The notes under the pieces are model-generated. The model made no database searches, was not told where the DNA came from, and saw only the letters and a program-made list of their open reading frames with translations. 64,000 nt of DNA from NCBI RefSeq assembly GCF_001550065.1, contig NZ_LRUB01000036.1, positions 124,001 through 188,000 of the forward strand. The letters are read 5' to 3'. Positions 18,393 through 27,056 of this stretch are shown here, in pieces; positions within the stretch are counted from its first letter, which is position 1, and each line of letters starts with the position of its first letter. The translations under genes and the position numbers were made by a program. The DNA comes from Kordiimonas lipolytica (GTDB lineage Bacteria; Pseudomonadota; Alphaproteobacteria; Sphingomonadales; Kordiimonadaceae).

Positions 18393-19139
18393 ATGAAAAC
18401 CGTTATTCTGCAGTCGCATGCCGAGGAAGCGCTTCGGCCGTGGGTGCGCCGCTGCCTTGCGTCGGTCAAGGATTGGGCCACGCAGATTGGGGCGGATTAC
18501 CGGTTTATGCACGATGAATTGTTTGACCATATCCCGGCCTGGATTAGGGAAAAGGTCGCCCCCCAGATTGTGATCGCAACGGACCTGGCGCGCCTGCGCC
18601 TGATGCAGAATGCCCTGCAGGAAGGGTATGACCGCGCCGTCTGGCTGGATGCTGATGTAATTGTGTTTGCCCCTGGGCAGTTACCGTTGCCGGATGGCCC
18701 TCACGCTGTGGGGCGTGAGGTGTGGGTGCAGGGCTCGCATGGTGATCTCAAGGCGTATAGGAAGGTCCATAATGCCTTCCTGATGACCTCGCGGGAGGAC
18801 AGTTTCCTGCCGTTCTATGCGGACGCCGCTGAAAGCATGCTCGCGCGCGCCAAGCCGCCGCTTGTGCCCCAGTTTATCGGGCCGAAGTTCCTGACCGCCC
18901 TTCACAATATGACGGGGCTTTTTGTCGAGGAACGTATTGGAATGCTCAGCCCGCTTGCGCTCCGGGATGCCCTTGAAGGCGGGGGCAAGGCACTTGAAAT
19001 GACGCTCGCAGGCCACAAGCATCCGCCCGCTGCCTTTAACCTGTCAGCCAGCTATTGCGCCCGGGAAGCGGACGGCGTGTGCAACACGGTAGCAGACTAT
19101 GAAACGGTGATAGAACGGCTTTTGAACTCTTCTGCTTAA
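18393..19139 (+). CDS. Putative glycosyltransferase (GT-A-like, DxD motif)
   Basis: A 248-residue protein from ATG 18393. It begins VILQSHAEEALRPWVRRCL, then has a helical region before AVWLDADVIVF (around residues 84-94), where LDAD is the metal/nucleotide-sugar motif of GT-A enzymes. The C-terminal part includes GPKFLTALHNMTG and HKHPPAAFNLSASYC. There are no membrane segments. It is divergent from the MFS gene and isolated from other envelope sugar genes, so acceptor and donor are unknown. Confidence 0.6.
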   Translation: MKTVILQSHAEEALRPWVRRCLASVKDWATQIGADYRFMHDELFDHIPAWIREKVAPQIVIATDLARLRLMQNALQEGYDRAVWLDADVIVFAPGQLPLPDGPHAVGREVWVQGSHGDLKAYRKVHNAFLMTSREDSFLPFYADAAESMLARAKPPLVPQFIGPKFLTALHNMTGLFVEERIGMLSPLALRDALEGGGKALEMTLAGHKHPPAAFNLSASYCAREADGVCNTVADYETVIERLLNSSA

Positions 19140-19166
19140 GGCCGGGTATCAGCGTCCTTTCCGTTT

Positions 19167-19883
19167 CTACATGGCGCGCTGGTCTATGCGTTTGCGGAAT
19201 TCTTCGGCGCTTTCCTTCCGCTCGGAATAGCGGTCGACCATATAGTCTTTGTTGGCACGCAGCAGCAGCGTAAATTTTACCAGCTCTTCCATCACATCAA
19301 CAATCCGGTCGTAGAAGGACGATGGCTTCATACGGTCGTCGTCACCGAATTCCAGCCAGGCTTTTGGCACCGATGACTGGTTTGGAATGGTAATCATGCG
19401 CATCCAGCGGCCAATAACCCGCATCTGGTTGACGGCATTGAAGGACTGAGACCCGCCGCACACCTGCATGATCGCCAGCGTCTTGCCCTGGGTTGGCCGC
19501 ACGCCCTGAAGCGCGAGCGGAATCCAGTCGATCTGGGCTTTCATGATGCCGGTCATCGACCCGTGCCGTTCAGGGCTGCACCAGACCATACCTTCAGACC
19601 ATGTCGCCAGGTCCCTGAGCTCCTGCACCTTCGGGTGGGTGTCTTCCGCGCCATCCGGCAGCGGCAGGCCCGAAGGGTCGAAGATTTTGGTTTCGGCGCT
19701 GAAGGCCTCAAGGATGCGGGCGGCCTCCTCTGTGGCGAGACGGCTGAAGGACCGCTCCCTCAAGGAGCCATAGAGCAACAGGATGCGGGGCTTTCTGTCC
19801 GGTTTGTCGAACTGAGTCAGTTTTTCTTCATTGATCGGACGCCAGCACTCTGGATCGATGTTAGGCATGTCTTTGGTGGTCAT
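19167..19883 (-). CDS. arsH: ArsH-type NADPH-dependent FMN reductase
   Basis: A flavoprotein of 238 residues, nearly collinear with ArsH: the FMN-phosphate loop [15 protein letters not shown], then [11 protein letters not shown] and the [20 protein letters not shown] stretch. ArsH oxidises trivalent organoarsenicals and has broader quinone or azo reductase activity. No arsR, arsB/acr3 or arsC is nearby, so the gene stands alone between a putative glycosyltransferase and a peptidase gene, and its role may be redox protection rather than arsenic resistance. Confidence 0.9.
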   Translation of the reverse strand: MTTKDMPNIDPECWRPINEEKLTQFDKPDRKPRILLLYGSLRERSFSRLATEEAARILEAFSAETKIFDPSGLPLPDGAEDTHPKVQELRDLATWSEGMVWCSPERHGSMTGIMKAQIDWIPLALQGVRPTQGKTLAIMQVCGGSQSFNAVNQMRVIGRWMRMITIPNQSSVPKAWLEFGDDDRMKPSSFYDRIVDVMEELVKFTLLLRANKDYMVDRYSERKESAEEFRKRIDQRAM

Positions 19884-19932
19884 GGATGGAAAATTCCTTC
19901 AGGTCTGTGCGGTGATGATGCCTCTAGCACAA

Positions 19933-19961
19933 ATAAAATGGCGCCGAAAGGGCGCCATTTC
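19933..19961 (-). terminator. Rho-independent terminator of the S41 peptidase gene
   Basis: Read on the minus strand it is AAATGGCGCC-CTTTC-GGCGCCATTT followed by TATTTG, 28 bases past the stop codon of the 19988-23311 gene. Confidence 0.8.
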
Positions 19962-19987
19962 CGAAGCTTTAAATTGACCGGGCAGGC

Positions 19988-22900
19988 TTATTCCTGCTCG
20001 CCCTCCAGCAGCACTTCAACGGCTTTTTCAAGCTGCTTGTCGAGGCCCTTGGCCACCTCTTCAGGCATGTTCTTCACCCGGTGATCCGGCTCAAGCTGCT
20101 GGTTTTCCAGATAGTTGCCGTCCATGTCGCGCTGGCCCACCTGCGGGATGCCGAACACGATATCGCCCGAATGCAGCACTTCCCACCACACGGCGGTCAT
20201 GGTGCCCGGCACCGGCATACCGACAGTTTCGCCGATATCCAGCGCCTTGTAGGTGTATGGGAAGGCATGGGCATCAGAATAGTTGCCTTCGCCCATCACC
20301 ACGATGGATGGCTTGTACCACTGGTCAAGAGGGTCGCCTTCAAATTCGCGGCCGCGCACTTCCATCTTCAGATATTGTTCGCCCGACAGAAGCTTGGCCA
20401 GGTCATTGTGCAGCCAGCCGCCGCCGTTCCAGCGGGTATCGACCACAACACTGTCCTTGTCGAAGTTGCGACCCATCAGGTCGGAATAGACCTCACGGTA
20501 GCTGGAGTCATTCATGCCGCGCACGTGCACATAGCCCACCTTGCCGTCAGACAGGCTTTCCACCAGCGCACGGCTACGTTTCACCCAGCGTTCGTACATC
20601 AGCTGGTTCTCAGCTCCACCGCTGATCGGCTTGATGACTTCATCAAAGCGGGTGCCGTCAGCCTTCTCGAATGTCACACGCGTGCGCTCTCCGGCCTTGT
20701 GATTCAGAAGCGCATAGAGGTTCACGCTCTCGCCAAGGTCGGTGCCGTCCACTGCCACCAGCTTCATGCCGGCTTCGACATCGCTTTTGGCTTTATCGAA
20801 CGGGCCCTTTTCCAGCACTTCCTCAACCACTAGCGCGCCCGAAGGGGCGGAAAGGTCGAACAACAGGCCAAGAGAGGCAGTGGCGTCGCCGCCTCGGCCG
20901 CCGATATAGTAGGCACCGGTGTGGGAGGCGTTCAGCTCACCCAGCATTTCTTCCATCATGCGGGCGAAGTCGCGGTTGTTACCCACATTTTCAAGTTTGG
21001 TACCATATTCAAGCTTCATGTCGGCCCAGTCCACGCCGTGCATGTCAGCGGTGTAGAATTTATCCTTCACCTGACGCCAGATATGTTCGAAGAAATAGTC
21101 GCGCTCGGCTTTGCCGTTCAGTTCCATGCTGGCAGAAAGGCTGACGCCCTTCCGGTTTGCGCCGCCACCGTTCAGCTCGAACTTGGAGATCTGGCCGCCC
21201 GCCAGCACGAACAGCGCCTTCTCGTCTTTCGACAGTTCAATGGTGGCGTTGTCGGCGTTCAGTTTTGAGAGAAGCTTGGTCTCGTTTTCGCGCAGGTCCT
21301 GCATCCACAGGTCATAGCCGCCTTCAAACTGGGACAGGTAGTAAAGCTTGTCCGCGTCCTTGGTCAGCACTGCGTCTGCGAGATTCGAAGAATGCACGGT
21401 CAGGCGCACTGTGCGGTCCTGCATGCCGTCCCATTCAATCTCAACCGGCTTGGTATCGTCTTTCTTTTCGTCCTTTTTATCGGCTTCCTTGGCGTCGGCT
21501 TTTTCGCCCTCAGCCTTTTCGCCTTCTTCGCCGTCAGTCTCGTTGGCAGCCTCTTTGGCTTTTTTCTCTTCTTCCTCTTTCTTCTTCTTGGCGTCTTCTT
21601 CCAGCTCTTTCATCAGCTGGTATTCTTCCTTCGACATACGGAAGCGGTCATAGGCGTCCTGATTGAGGAAACTTGCCATCACGTCAAATTCACGGCCCCA
21701 GCTGCCGTGGTCGCGCTGGCCGTAGCGGCTGGAGAACCAGAGTACAGCCTCGCCGCCGGCGTGCCACTTGGGCCCGCCATCCTGATAGCCCGAGAGGCTG
21801 ATGTCCACAGGGGCGGCAGAACCATCAGCTGGCACAATCGCCACATTGGTGATGAAGATGCGCTTGCGGGCAATGAAATCGATCGTCAGCCACTTGCTGT
21901 CAGGTGACCAGTCAAAGGTGATATCGCCGTCCGCATAGCTATAGTTATGCTCTGGCCCAAGCACCTTGACCGCCTCGCCAGATTCGATATCCAGCACCTT
22001 CAGGCTGTCGCGGCCAGACAGGAAGGCCACCTTCTTGCCGTCCGGCGAATATTTCGGCTGGAAGGCTTCGTTGTCTGCGTCGAACAGGACTTTTTCGTCG
22101 ATCAGCGTGCTGGCGAAGAAATATTTTTCGTCCGCGTTACGGAGCTTGGCTTCCACAAGCGTCCATTTACCGTCGCGTTCCGCCGCATACACTAGGCGGT
22201 CGCCATCCGGGTGGAAGTCGACGCTGCGTTCCTGGGTTGGCGTATCGGTGATGCGTTTGGTTGTCTTGAATTCAGTCGAAGTCACGAACACTTCGCCGCG
22301 CGCGACGAAGGCGATTTCCTTGCCGTTCGGCGATACTGTGAATTCACTGACATTGCTTGAAACCGGGATGGTCTTGGCGTCTACACCGTGGCCGTCCACA
22401 TTAATGTTGATATCGAGCGCCTTTGGCTTGCCCTTTTCACCAGTGGTATAAACCGTGCCGTGATGCAGGAAGGCAAGCGTCCCGTCCTTGGCGCGTGTCA
22501 GCTCGCGTACCGGGTGTTTGGTGAACTTGGTGATCTGGTTCTGCTCAAGGCTTCCCAGGTCCAGCTTCCAGACATTGAACGTGTCGTCTGCTTCGTCCGA
22601 CGTATAGAAGATGGTGTCACCCTTGCCCCAGACAGGGTTATGGTCGCCGCCCACATGGTTGGTCAGCTGTTTGTGAGTGCCTGCCTCGCTGTCATACAGC
22701 CAGATATCGCGGGCAAAAGCGCTGTTGTCATGCTTCCTGAGGTCACTTTCGAGCGCCTTTTCCTCGCGGTACAATAGCTTGCTGCCGTCCTTGTTCCACT
22801 GGGCTTCAAAGGCGGGGGTTGTCAGTTCCATTTTTGGCGTGCCGCCGGATGTGGAAACGCTATAGAGCTCAGACAAGGCACCACGCGGGAAGCCGCTGCT

Positions 22901-23311
22901 GGCGGCGCTGTCTGTGCGGGTGGAGCTAAAGGTCACGGCCTTGCCGTCCGGTGTGAAGTCGTGCGGGATGTCGTCGGCGCTGTGGTGCGTCAGCCGTGTG
23001 GCTTCGCCGCCTTCGGCAGGCATCACATAAATATCCAGGTTGCCGTTCCTGTCGCTTGCGAAGGCGATCTGTTTACCGTCTTTTGACCAGACGGGGTGGC
23101 CGTCCCAAGCCGCGTTAACCGTCAGCGGAACGGCGGTGCCACCCTTCGATGATACGCTGTAGATATCGCCCTTGTAGGCGACCAGAACGGTCTTGCCGTC
23201 CGGCGAGATGGCGGCGTCGGTGAACCAGTCACCATTTGGTGCTGCGGTGGCTGAAAGGCTGGTGCCAGCAAGAAGGCCCAGCACAAGTGCTGTCGTGTGT
23301 TTTTTGATCAT
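19988..23311 (-). CDS. Tricorn-like S41 peptidase with beta-propeller and PDZ domain
   Basis: A large exported protease (1107 residues, signal peptide ending SLSATAA). Residues about 30-560 form TolB/WD40-like propeller repeats (GDIYSVSSKGG, PVWSKDGKQIAFASDRNG and relatives). Next comes a tricorn core domain, PDZ, and a C-terminal S41 catalytic domain: His in LNASHTGAY (near 794), the nucleophile Ser in GEGNYSDAHAFP (near 1012) and a Glu near 1043. A highly charged Lys/Glu/Ala-rich stretch of about 65 residues (roughly 557-624) interrupts the link between propeller and core. Probably a periplasmic peptidase that digests oligopeptides. The start has GGGGG six bases upstream. Confidence 0.88.
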   Translation of the reverse strand: MIKKHTTALVLGLLAGTSLSATAAPNGDWFTDAAISPDGKTVLVAYKGDIYSVSSKGGTAVPLTVNAAWDGHPVWSKDGKQIAFASDRNGNLDIYVMPAEGGEATRLTHHSADDIPHDFTPDGKAVTFSSTRTDSAASSGFPRGALSELYSVSTSGGTPKMELTTPAFEAQWNKDGSKLLYREEKALESDLRKHDNSAFARDIWLYDSEAGTHKQLTNHVGGDHNPVWGKGDTIFYTSDEADDTFNVWKLDLGSLEQNQITKFTKHPVRELTRAKDGTLAFLHHGTVYTTGEKGKPKALDININVDGHGVDAKTIPVSSNVSEFTVSPNGKEIAFVARGEVFVTSTEFKTTKRITDTPTQERSVDFHPDGDRLVYAAERDGKWTLVEAKLRNADEKYFFASTLIDEKVLFDADNEAFQPKYSPDGKKVAFLSGRDSLKVLDIESGEAVKVLGPEHNYSYADGDITFDWSPDSKWLTIDFIARKRIFITNVAIVPADGSAAPVDISLSGYQDGGPKWHAGGEAVLWFSSRYGQRDHGSWGREFDVMASFLNQDAYDRFRMSKEEYQLMKELEEDAKKKKEEEEKKAKEAANETDGEEGEKAEGEKADAKEADKKDEKKDDTKPVEIEWDGMQDRTVRLTVHSSNLADAVLTKDADKLYYLSQFEGGYDLWMQDLRENETKLLSKLNADNATIELSKDEKALFVLAGGQISKFELNGGGANRKGVSLSASMELNGKAERDYFFEHIWRQVKDKFYTADMHGVDWADMKLEYGTKLENVGNNRDFARMMEEMLGELNASHTGAYYIGGRGGDATASLGLLFDLSAPSGALVVEEVLEKGPFDKAKSDVEAGMKLVAVDGTDLGESVNLYALLNHKAGERTRVTFEKADGTRFDEVIKPISGGAENQLMYERWVKRSRALVESLSDGKVGYVHVRGMNDSSYREVYSDLMGRNFDKDSVVVDTRWNGGGWLHNDLAKLLSGEQYLKMEVRGREFEGDPLDQWYKPSIVVMGEGNYSDAHAFPYTYKALDIGETVGMPVPGTMTAVWWEVLHSGDIVFGIPQVGQRDMDGNYLENQQLEPDHRVKNMPEEVAKGLDKQLEKAVEVLLEGEQE

Positions 23312-23410
23312 GTGTTTCCCCCTTATGAAACGCAGTTGTTTTATGGGGCAAAACTGTAGCGAAAAAAGCGCGCGCGTCCAGTGTCAGATGTAACTAATGC
23401 CACAGGAAAC

Positions 23411-23445
23411 GCACAAAAAAGCCGCCCAAAGTTGAGCGGCTTTCC
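23411..23445 (-). terminator. Rho-independent terminator of the dipeptidase gene
   Basis: On the minus strand AAAGCCGC-TCAACTTTGG-GCGGCTTT, then TTTTGTGC. It lies 18 bases after the stop codon of the 23463-24665 gene. Confidence 0.85.
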
Positions 23446-23462
23446 TGTGATATGTCTTTGGT

Positions 23463-24665
23463 TTAGTTGGCAGCAGCGTAGGCTTCAACTTCCCGCCATA
23501 CGCGCAGGATGTTGCCGCTCAGGATCTTCTTGATGTCAGCTTCCGAATAGCCGCGTTTCAGAAGGCCCTCAATCAGGTTCGGGTAACTTGCCACGTCCTT
23601 GAGGCCGGTTGGCAGGCTGTCTCCCACACCGTCATAGTCAGACCCGATGCCCACAGCGTCCACGCCGGCGATCCCGACTACATGGTCGATATGGTCGAGC
23701 ACATCGTCAAGGCTTGCATATGGGTATGGGTTTTCTGACCGGTACTGTTCGGTGAATTGGTCCTTGAGGTCTGTCGAGTCTTCAAGCTCTTCGTCTGCCA
23801 GATACTCAAGATAGGCTTCGTCGCGACCAACATTATAGCCGTTGGCTTCTTCGGTCAGGAAGGCAGAGCCATAGTTGATCATGATCACGCCGCCCTTGTC
23901 GCCGAGCGCTTTGATCATTTCATCTGACATATTGCGCTCAAACCCTGGCGTGAAGTGGCGCGCAGAGCTGTGGCTGGCGATCGGAGGCACAGCGGCAATT
24001 TCCATCACGTCATAGAAGGCTTCATCGGAAACGTGGCTGACGTCCACCATGATACCCAGCTCGTTCATGCGCTTCACGGCCTCTTTGCCGAAATCGGAAA
24101 GGCCGTTCCACTTGCGCTCGGTGTCATAGGACGAATCTGAGATATGGTTGGCTTTCGAATGCGCGAGCGTCACATAGCGGATGCCGCGAGCATAGAAATA
24201 ATCAAGGTTCGCGAGATCGCCAGAGATTGGCGAGCCGTTTTCCATGCCAAGCGGCAGGGCGATCACGCCGTCTTTCATGGCCTTTTCAACATCGGCAACC
24301 GTTCTGGCGATGCGGAATTTGGTAGGCGCGGTTGCCACCATGCGCTCGACAATGCCGATCATTTCTTCTGCGTGCTCTTTGGCGCGCGGTGTGCCGTCAT
24401 AGCTTGCCGGCGTATAGATGGACATGAAAGGCACATTAAGGCCGCCCTTCACGGCGCGAGGATAGTCAAAATCGCCGCTCTGTGTGGCTTTCGAGACGTC
24501 TTCCCAGCCTGTGTCAAGGCGGTAAGGCACATCAATATGCGTATCGACGATCAGCGTTTCCTGCGCGATGCGGTTCGCGTCTGCGCTAAAATCTTTTTGG
24601 TTTTCTGCGCTTTCGGAACAGGCGGCAATGGCCAGCATGGATGCGGCTGCAAATAAGGCTCTCAC
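23463..24665 (-). CDS. M19 membrane dipeptidase, lipoprotein
   Basis: A zinc dipeptidase of the renal-dipeptidase (M19) family, 400 residues. The N-terminus MRALFAAASMLAIAACSESA carries a lipobox LAIAAC, so the mature protein is probably anchored by its cysteine. Metal ligands: VDTHIDVP (HxD), the Glu in GMENG, DVSHVSDEAF, and ASHSSARH; the C-terminus contains GIGSDYDG. The start is GTG 24665, supported by GGGGAG seven bases upstream. It follows the same orientation as the S41 peptidase, and the two may form a peptide-degradation group. Confidence 0.92.
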   Translation of the reverse strand: MRALFAAASMLAIAACSESAENQKDFSADANRIAQETLIVDTHIDVPYRLDTGWEDVSKATQSGDFDYPRAVKGGLNVPFMSIYTPASYDGTPRAKEHAEEMIGIVERMVATAPTKFRIARTVADVEKAMKDGVIALPLGMENGSPISGDLANLDYFYARGIRYVTLAHSKANHISDSSYDTERKWNGLSDFGKEAVKRMNELGIMVDVSHVSDEAFYDVMEIAAVPPIASHSSARHFTPGFERNMSDEMIKALGDKGGVIMINYGSAFLTEEANGYNVGRDEAYLEYLADEELEDSTDLKDQFTEQYRSENPYPYASLDDVLDHIDHVVGIAGVDAVGIGSDYDGVGDSLPTGLKDVASYPNLIEGLLKRGYSEADIKKILSGNILRVWREVEAYAAAN

Positions 24666-24772
24666 GTGTTAGCTCCCCACTATTACGTCTTTTTGAAAAT
24701 GACTTGCTAACGTGGCTACCTCAGATTCATGGCGACGGCAAGGCCGCCATGTGAAATTGATCAGATCAGGCG

Positions 24773-26614
24773 TCAGCCAATGAGCGCACTGGCCACCTGA
24801 AAGGTAATGAAGGACGCGATGTAAGCCAGGCCGAACAGGTAAGCCAGCATGAAAAGCGGCCATTTCCAGCCACCGGTTTCACGCCGGGCTACGGCAATGG
24901 TGGATACGCATTGCGGGGCGAAAATGAACCAGGCCAGGAAGGAAAAGGCGGTCGGCAGGCTCCAGTTCGCGGCGATGGCGGCACGGACACCGGCCTCTAC
25001 CATTTCTTCGCTGCCGCCGATGGAATAGACGGTACCAAGTGCAGAGATCGCGACTTCGCGGGCGGCCATGCCGGGCACGAGTGCTGCCGAGATTTCCCAG
25101 TTGAAGCCGATGGGTGCAAAGATCACTTCAAGCCAGCCGCCGATAATGCCAACAAGGCTATAGGAAATGGGGGATGCAGCGCCTTCCGGTGCTGCCGGGA
25201 AGCTTGCCAGGAACCACAGGATGATCGTGACGCTGAGGATCATGGTACCCGCACGGCGCAGGAACAGGCGCGCGCGCTCATAAAGGCCGGTTAGCACATA
25301 AGGCAGCCGCGGGGTCTGATACTTCGGCAGTTCCAGCATGAAAGTGTGGGTCTTGCCTTTGGCGACCGTACGCTTCAATACTGCGGCAACAACCAGTGCT
25401 GCCACAATGCCTGCCAGATAGAGCGAGAACATGACCACGCCTTGCAGGCCAATCCAGTCACCGAACAGGGTCGTGTTCGGAATGACAGCCCCGATCAGGA
25501 CGGTATAGACAGGAATGCGCGCAGAACAGGTCATCAATGGTGCGATCAGGATGGTGGTCAGCCTGTCTTTCGGGTCAGCGATCGTCCGCGCCGCCATGAT
25601 GCCGGGGATCGCGCAGGCAAAGCTGGAAAGAAGCGGAATGAAGGCCCGGCCATTGAGGCCGACAGCCGCCATAAGCCGGTCCATCAGGAAAGCTGCCCGC
25701 GCCATATAGCCGGTGCTTTCAAGCACCAGGATGAAGGCAAACAGCACCAGGATTTGCGGCAGGAACACGATAACGGCCCCGACGCCTGCGAGAATGCCAT
25801 CAGAAAGGAAACTCAAAAGCCAGCCTTCCGGCAACAGGTTGTGCACGCCCGCCTGAAGATAGGCGATGCCGTCCTCAATCCAGGTCATTGGCGCTTCGGC
25901 CCAGGAAAAGACCGCCTGGAACATCAGGAACAGGATAGCCAGAAGGATAAACGGCCCGGCAACAGGGTGCAGCAGCACGTTATCCAGAAGGCGCGTGGTC
26001 TTGTGGCCGATGCCTTCGCTAAGCGTCACGTCCTTGGCGATCTTGCGCGCGGCGCGCTGATAGTCGCGCACCGTGGAACCGAAATAAAGCGTGCTCAGCG
26101 TGCCCATCTGCAGGGCCTCAATGGCTTTGTCTTTAAGTTCTTCAAGCCCCTTCTTGCGCACAGCCACAGTTTCCACAACGGGAACACCAAGTTTGTGGGA
26201 CAGGGCGCCCGCGTCGATGTTGATGCGTTCGCGCGCAGCCAAGTCTGTCATGTTCAAGGCAATGACCATGGGCACGCCAAGGGCGCGAAGCTCAATCACG
26301 AACCTGAGATGCTGGGCCAGGTTGGTGGCGTCCACCACGCACAGGATGGCATCCGGGCGCCTTTCGGCCTTGAACTTGCCCAGGAGCACGTCTGTGGTGA
26401 CGGCTTCGTCCGGGCTTCGGGGTGTCATGGAATAAGTGCCAGGCAGGTCTACAAGCTCAATATGGTCATTACCCAGAAGGGGGCCTGTCCGCCGCTCAAC
26501 GGTTGCGCCAGGATAGTTGGCAACCTTCTGCCTCAGTCCCGTAAGGGCATTGAAAAGGGCGGATTTACCACAGTTTGGGTTGCCGACAACTGCGACAAGC
26601 GATGGGGCACTCAT
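24773..26614 (-). CDS. feoB: Ferrous iron transporter FeoB
   Basis: Fe(II) uptake across the inner membrane. The N-terminal GTPase domain shows G1 GNPNCGKSA (residues 11-19), G3 VDLPGT (55-60) and G4 NMTD (121-124). The membrane part has two Gate domains, with CAIPGIMAARTI and the SARIPVYTVLIGAV core. At 613 residues it is shorter than the roughly 770-residue E. coli protein. Start ATG 26614 overlaps the feoA stop by four bases (ATGA), a mark of translational coupling. Confidence 0.95.
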   Translation of the reverse strand: MSAPSLVAVVGNPNCGKSALFNALTGLRQKVANYPGATVERRTGPLLGNDHIELVDLPGTYSMTPRSPDEAVTTDVLLGKFKAERRPDAILCVVDATNLAQHLRFVIELRALGVPMVIALNMTDLAARERINIDAGALSHKLGVPVVETVAVRKKGLEELKDKAIEALQMGTLSTLYFGSTVRDYQRAARKIAKDVTLSEGIGHKTTRLLDNVLLHPVAGPFILLAILFLMFQAVFSWAEAPMTWIEDGIAYLQAGVHNLLPEGWLLSFLSDGILAGVGAVIVFLPQILVLFAFILVLESTGYMARAAFLMDRLMAAVGLNGRAFIPLLSSFACAIPGIMAARTIADPKDRLTTILIAPLMTCSARIPVYTVLIGAVIPNTTLFGDWIGLQGVVMFSLYLAGIVAALVVAAVLKRTVAKGKTHTFMLELPKYQTPRLPYVLTGLYERARLFLRRAGTMILSVTIILWFLASFPAAPEGAASPISYSLVGIIGGWLEVIFAPIGFNWEISAALVPGMAAREVAISALGTVYSIGGSEEMVEAGVRAAIAANWSLPTAFSFLAWFIFAPQCVSTIAVARRETGGWKWPLFMLAYLFGLAYIASFITFQVASALIG

Positions 26615-26910
26615 ACAAGCTGGACCTTGATAATATTGGCTTCACGGCGGCGCAGGGCAACGGTCATGCGGCCGATGCGGACGGCGATTGGATCACGCCC
26701 GAAAAGGCTTTGGTGCAGTACCTCAACCTCCAGGTCTTCCGCAAATCCCATCTCGCGCAGGCGGTCGGTCATATCGGGGCTGACATCAGGAATACCACTG
26801 GCATCAAAGGCAATTACATGCCCGAACATGCCGGGTTTCATGGTTCCAAGCGCCACGAGCGCTTTCTCTGCGCCGGTCGCTTCGCCATCTAGTTGCTGTT
26901 CCTGATTCAT
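26611..26910 (-). CDS. feoA: FeoA-domain protein
   Basis: A small SH3-like cytoplasmic protein that assists FeoB. I use ATG 26910 (MNQEQQLDG), preferring it over an upstream in-frame start, which gives 99 residues; the FeoA core is VSPDMTDRLREMGFAEDLEV to VALRRREANIIKVQ. It runs directly into feoB. A Fur-like box lies about 30 bases upstream, so iron control is likely. Confidence 0.88.
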   Translation of the reverse strand: MNQEQQLDGEATGAEKALVALGTMKPGMFGHVIAFDASGIPDVSPDMTDRLREMGFAEDLEVEVLHQSLFGRDPIAVRIGRMTVALRRREANIIKVQLV

Positions 26911-26939
26911 GGACCGCACGCACCTTGAAGACATTAAAA

Positions 26940-26954
26940 TGAGAATGGTTCTTA
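26940..26954. promoter_or_regulatory. Fur-like box upstream of feoAB
   Basis: TGAGAAT-G-GTTCTTA fits the 7-1-7 Fur inverted-repeat pattern (TGATAAT-n-ATTATCA) well in the left half and partly in the right half. It lies 30 bases before feoA and between feoA and the divergent oxidase gene, so it could affect both. Confidence 0.7.
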
Positions 26955-27056
26955 ATATTGGGTGGCTCTTAGCACGGAAGTCAAGAGTGAACAAGCATGA
27001 ACGAAACTCTTGGGACTGGCAATTTGACGCAGTATGGTGGGCGAAAGGGAGAATTT

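Noticed and set aside
18258..18530. N-terminal extension of the MFS transporter frame
   Set aside because: It contains several cysteines and prolines not typical of MFS proteins, and GGGGAG precedes the inner ATG 18257.
25346..26905. A 519-codon open frame antisense to feoB and feoA
   Set aside because: Composition (Gln/His/Arg-rich) is a shadow of the true genes; no domain is recognisable.
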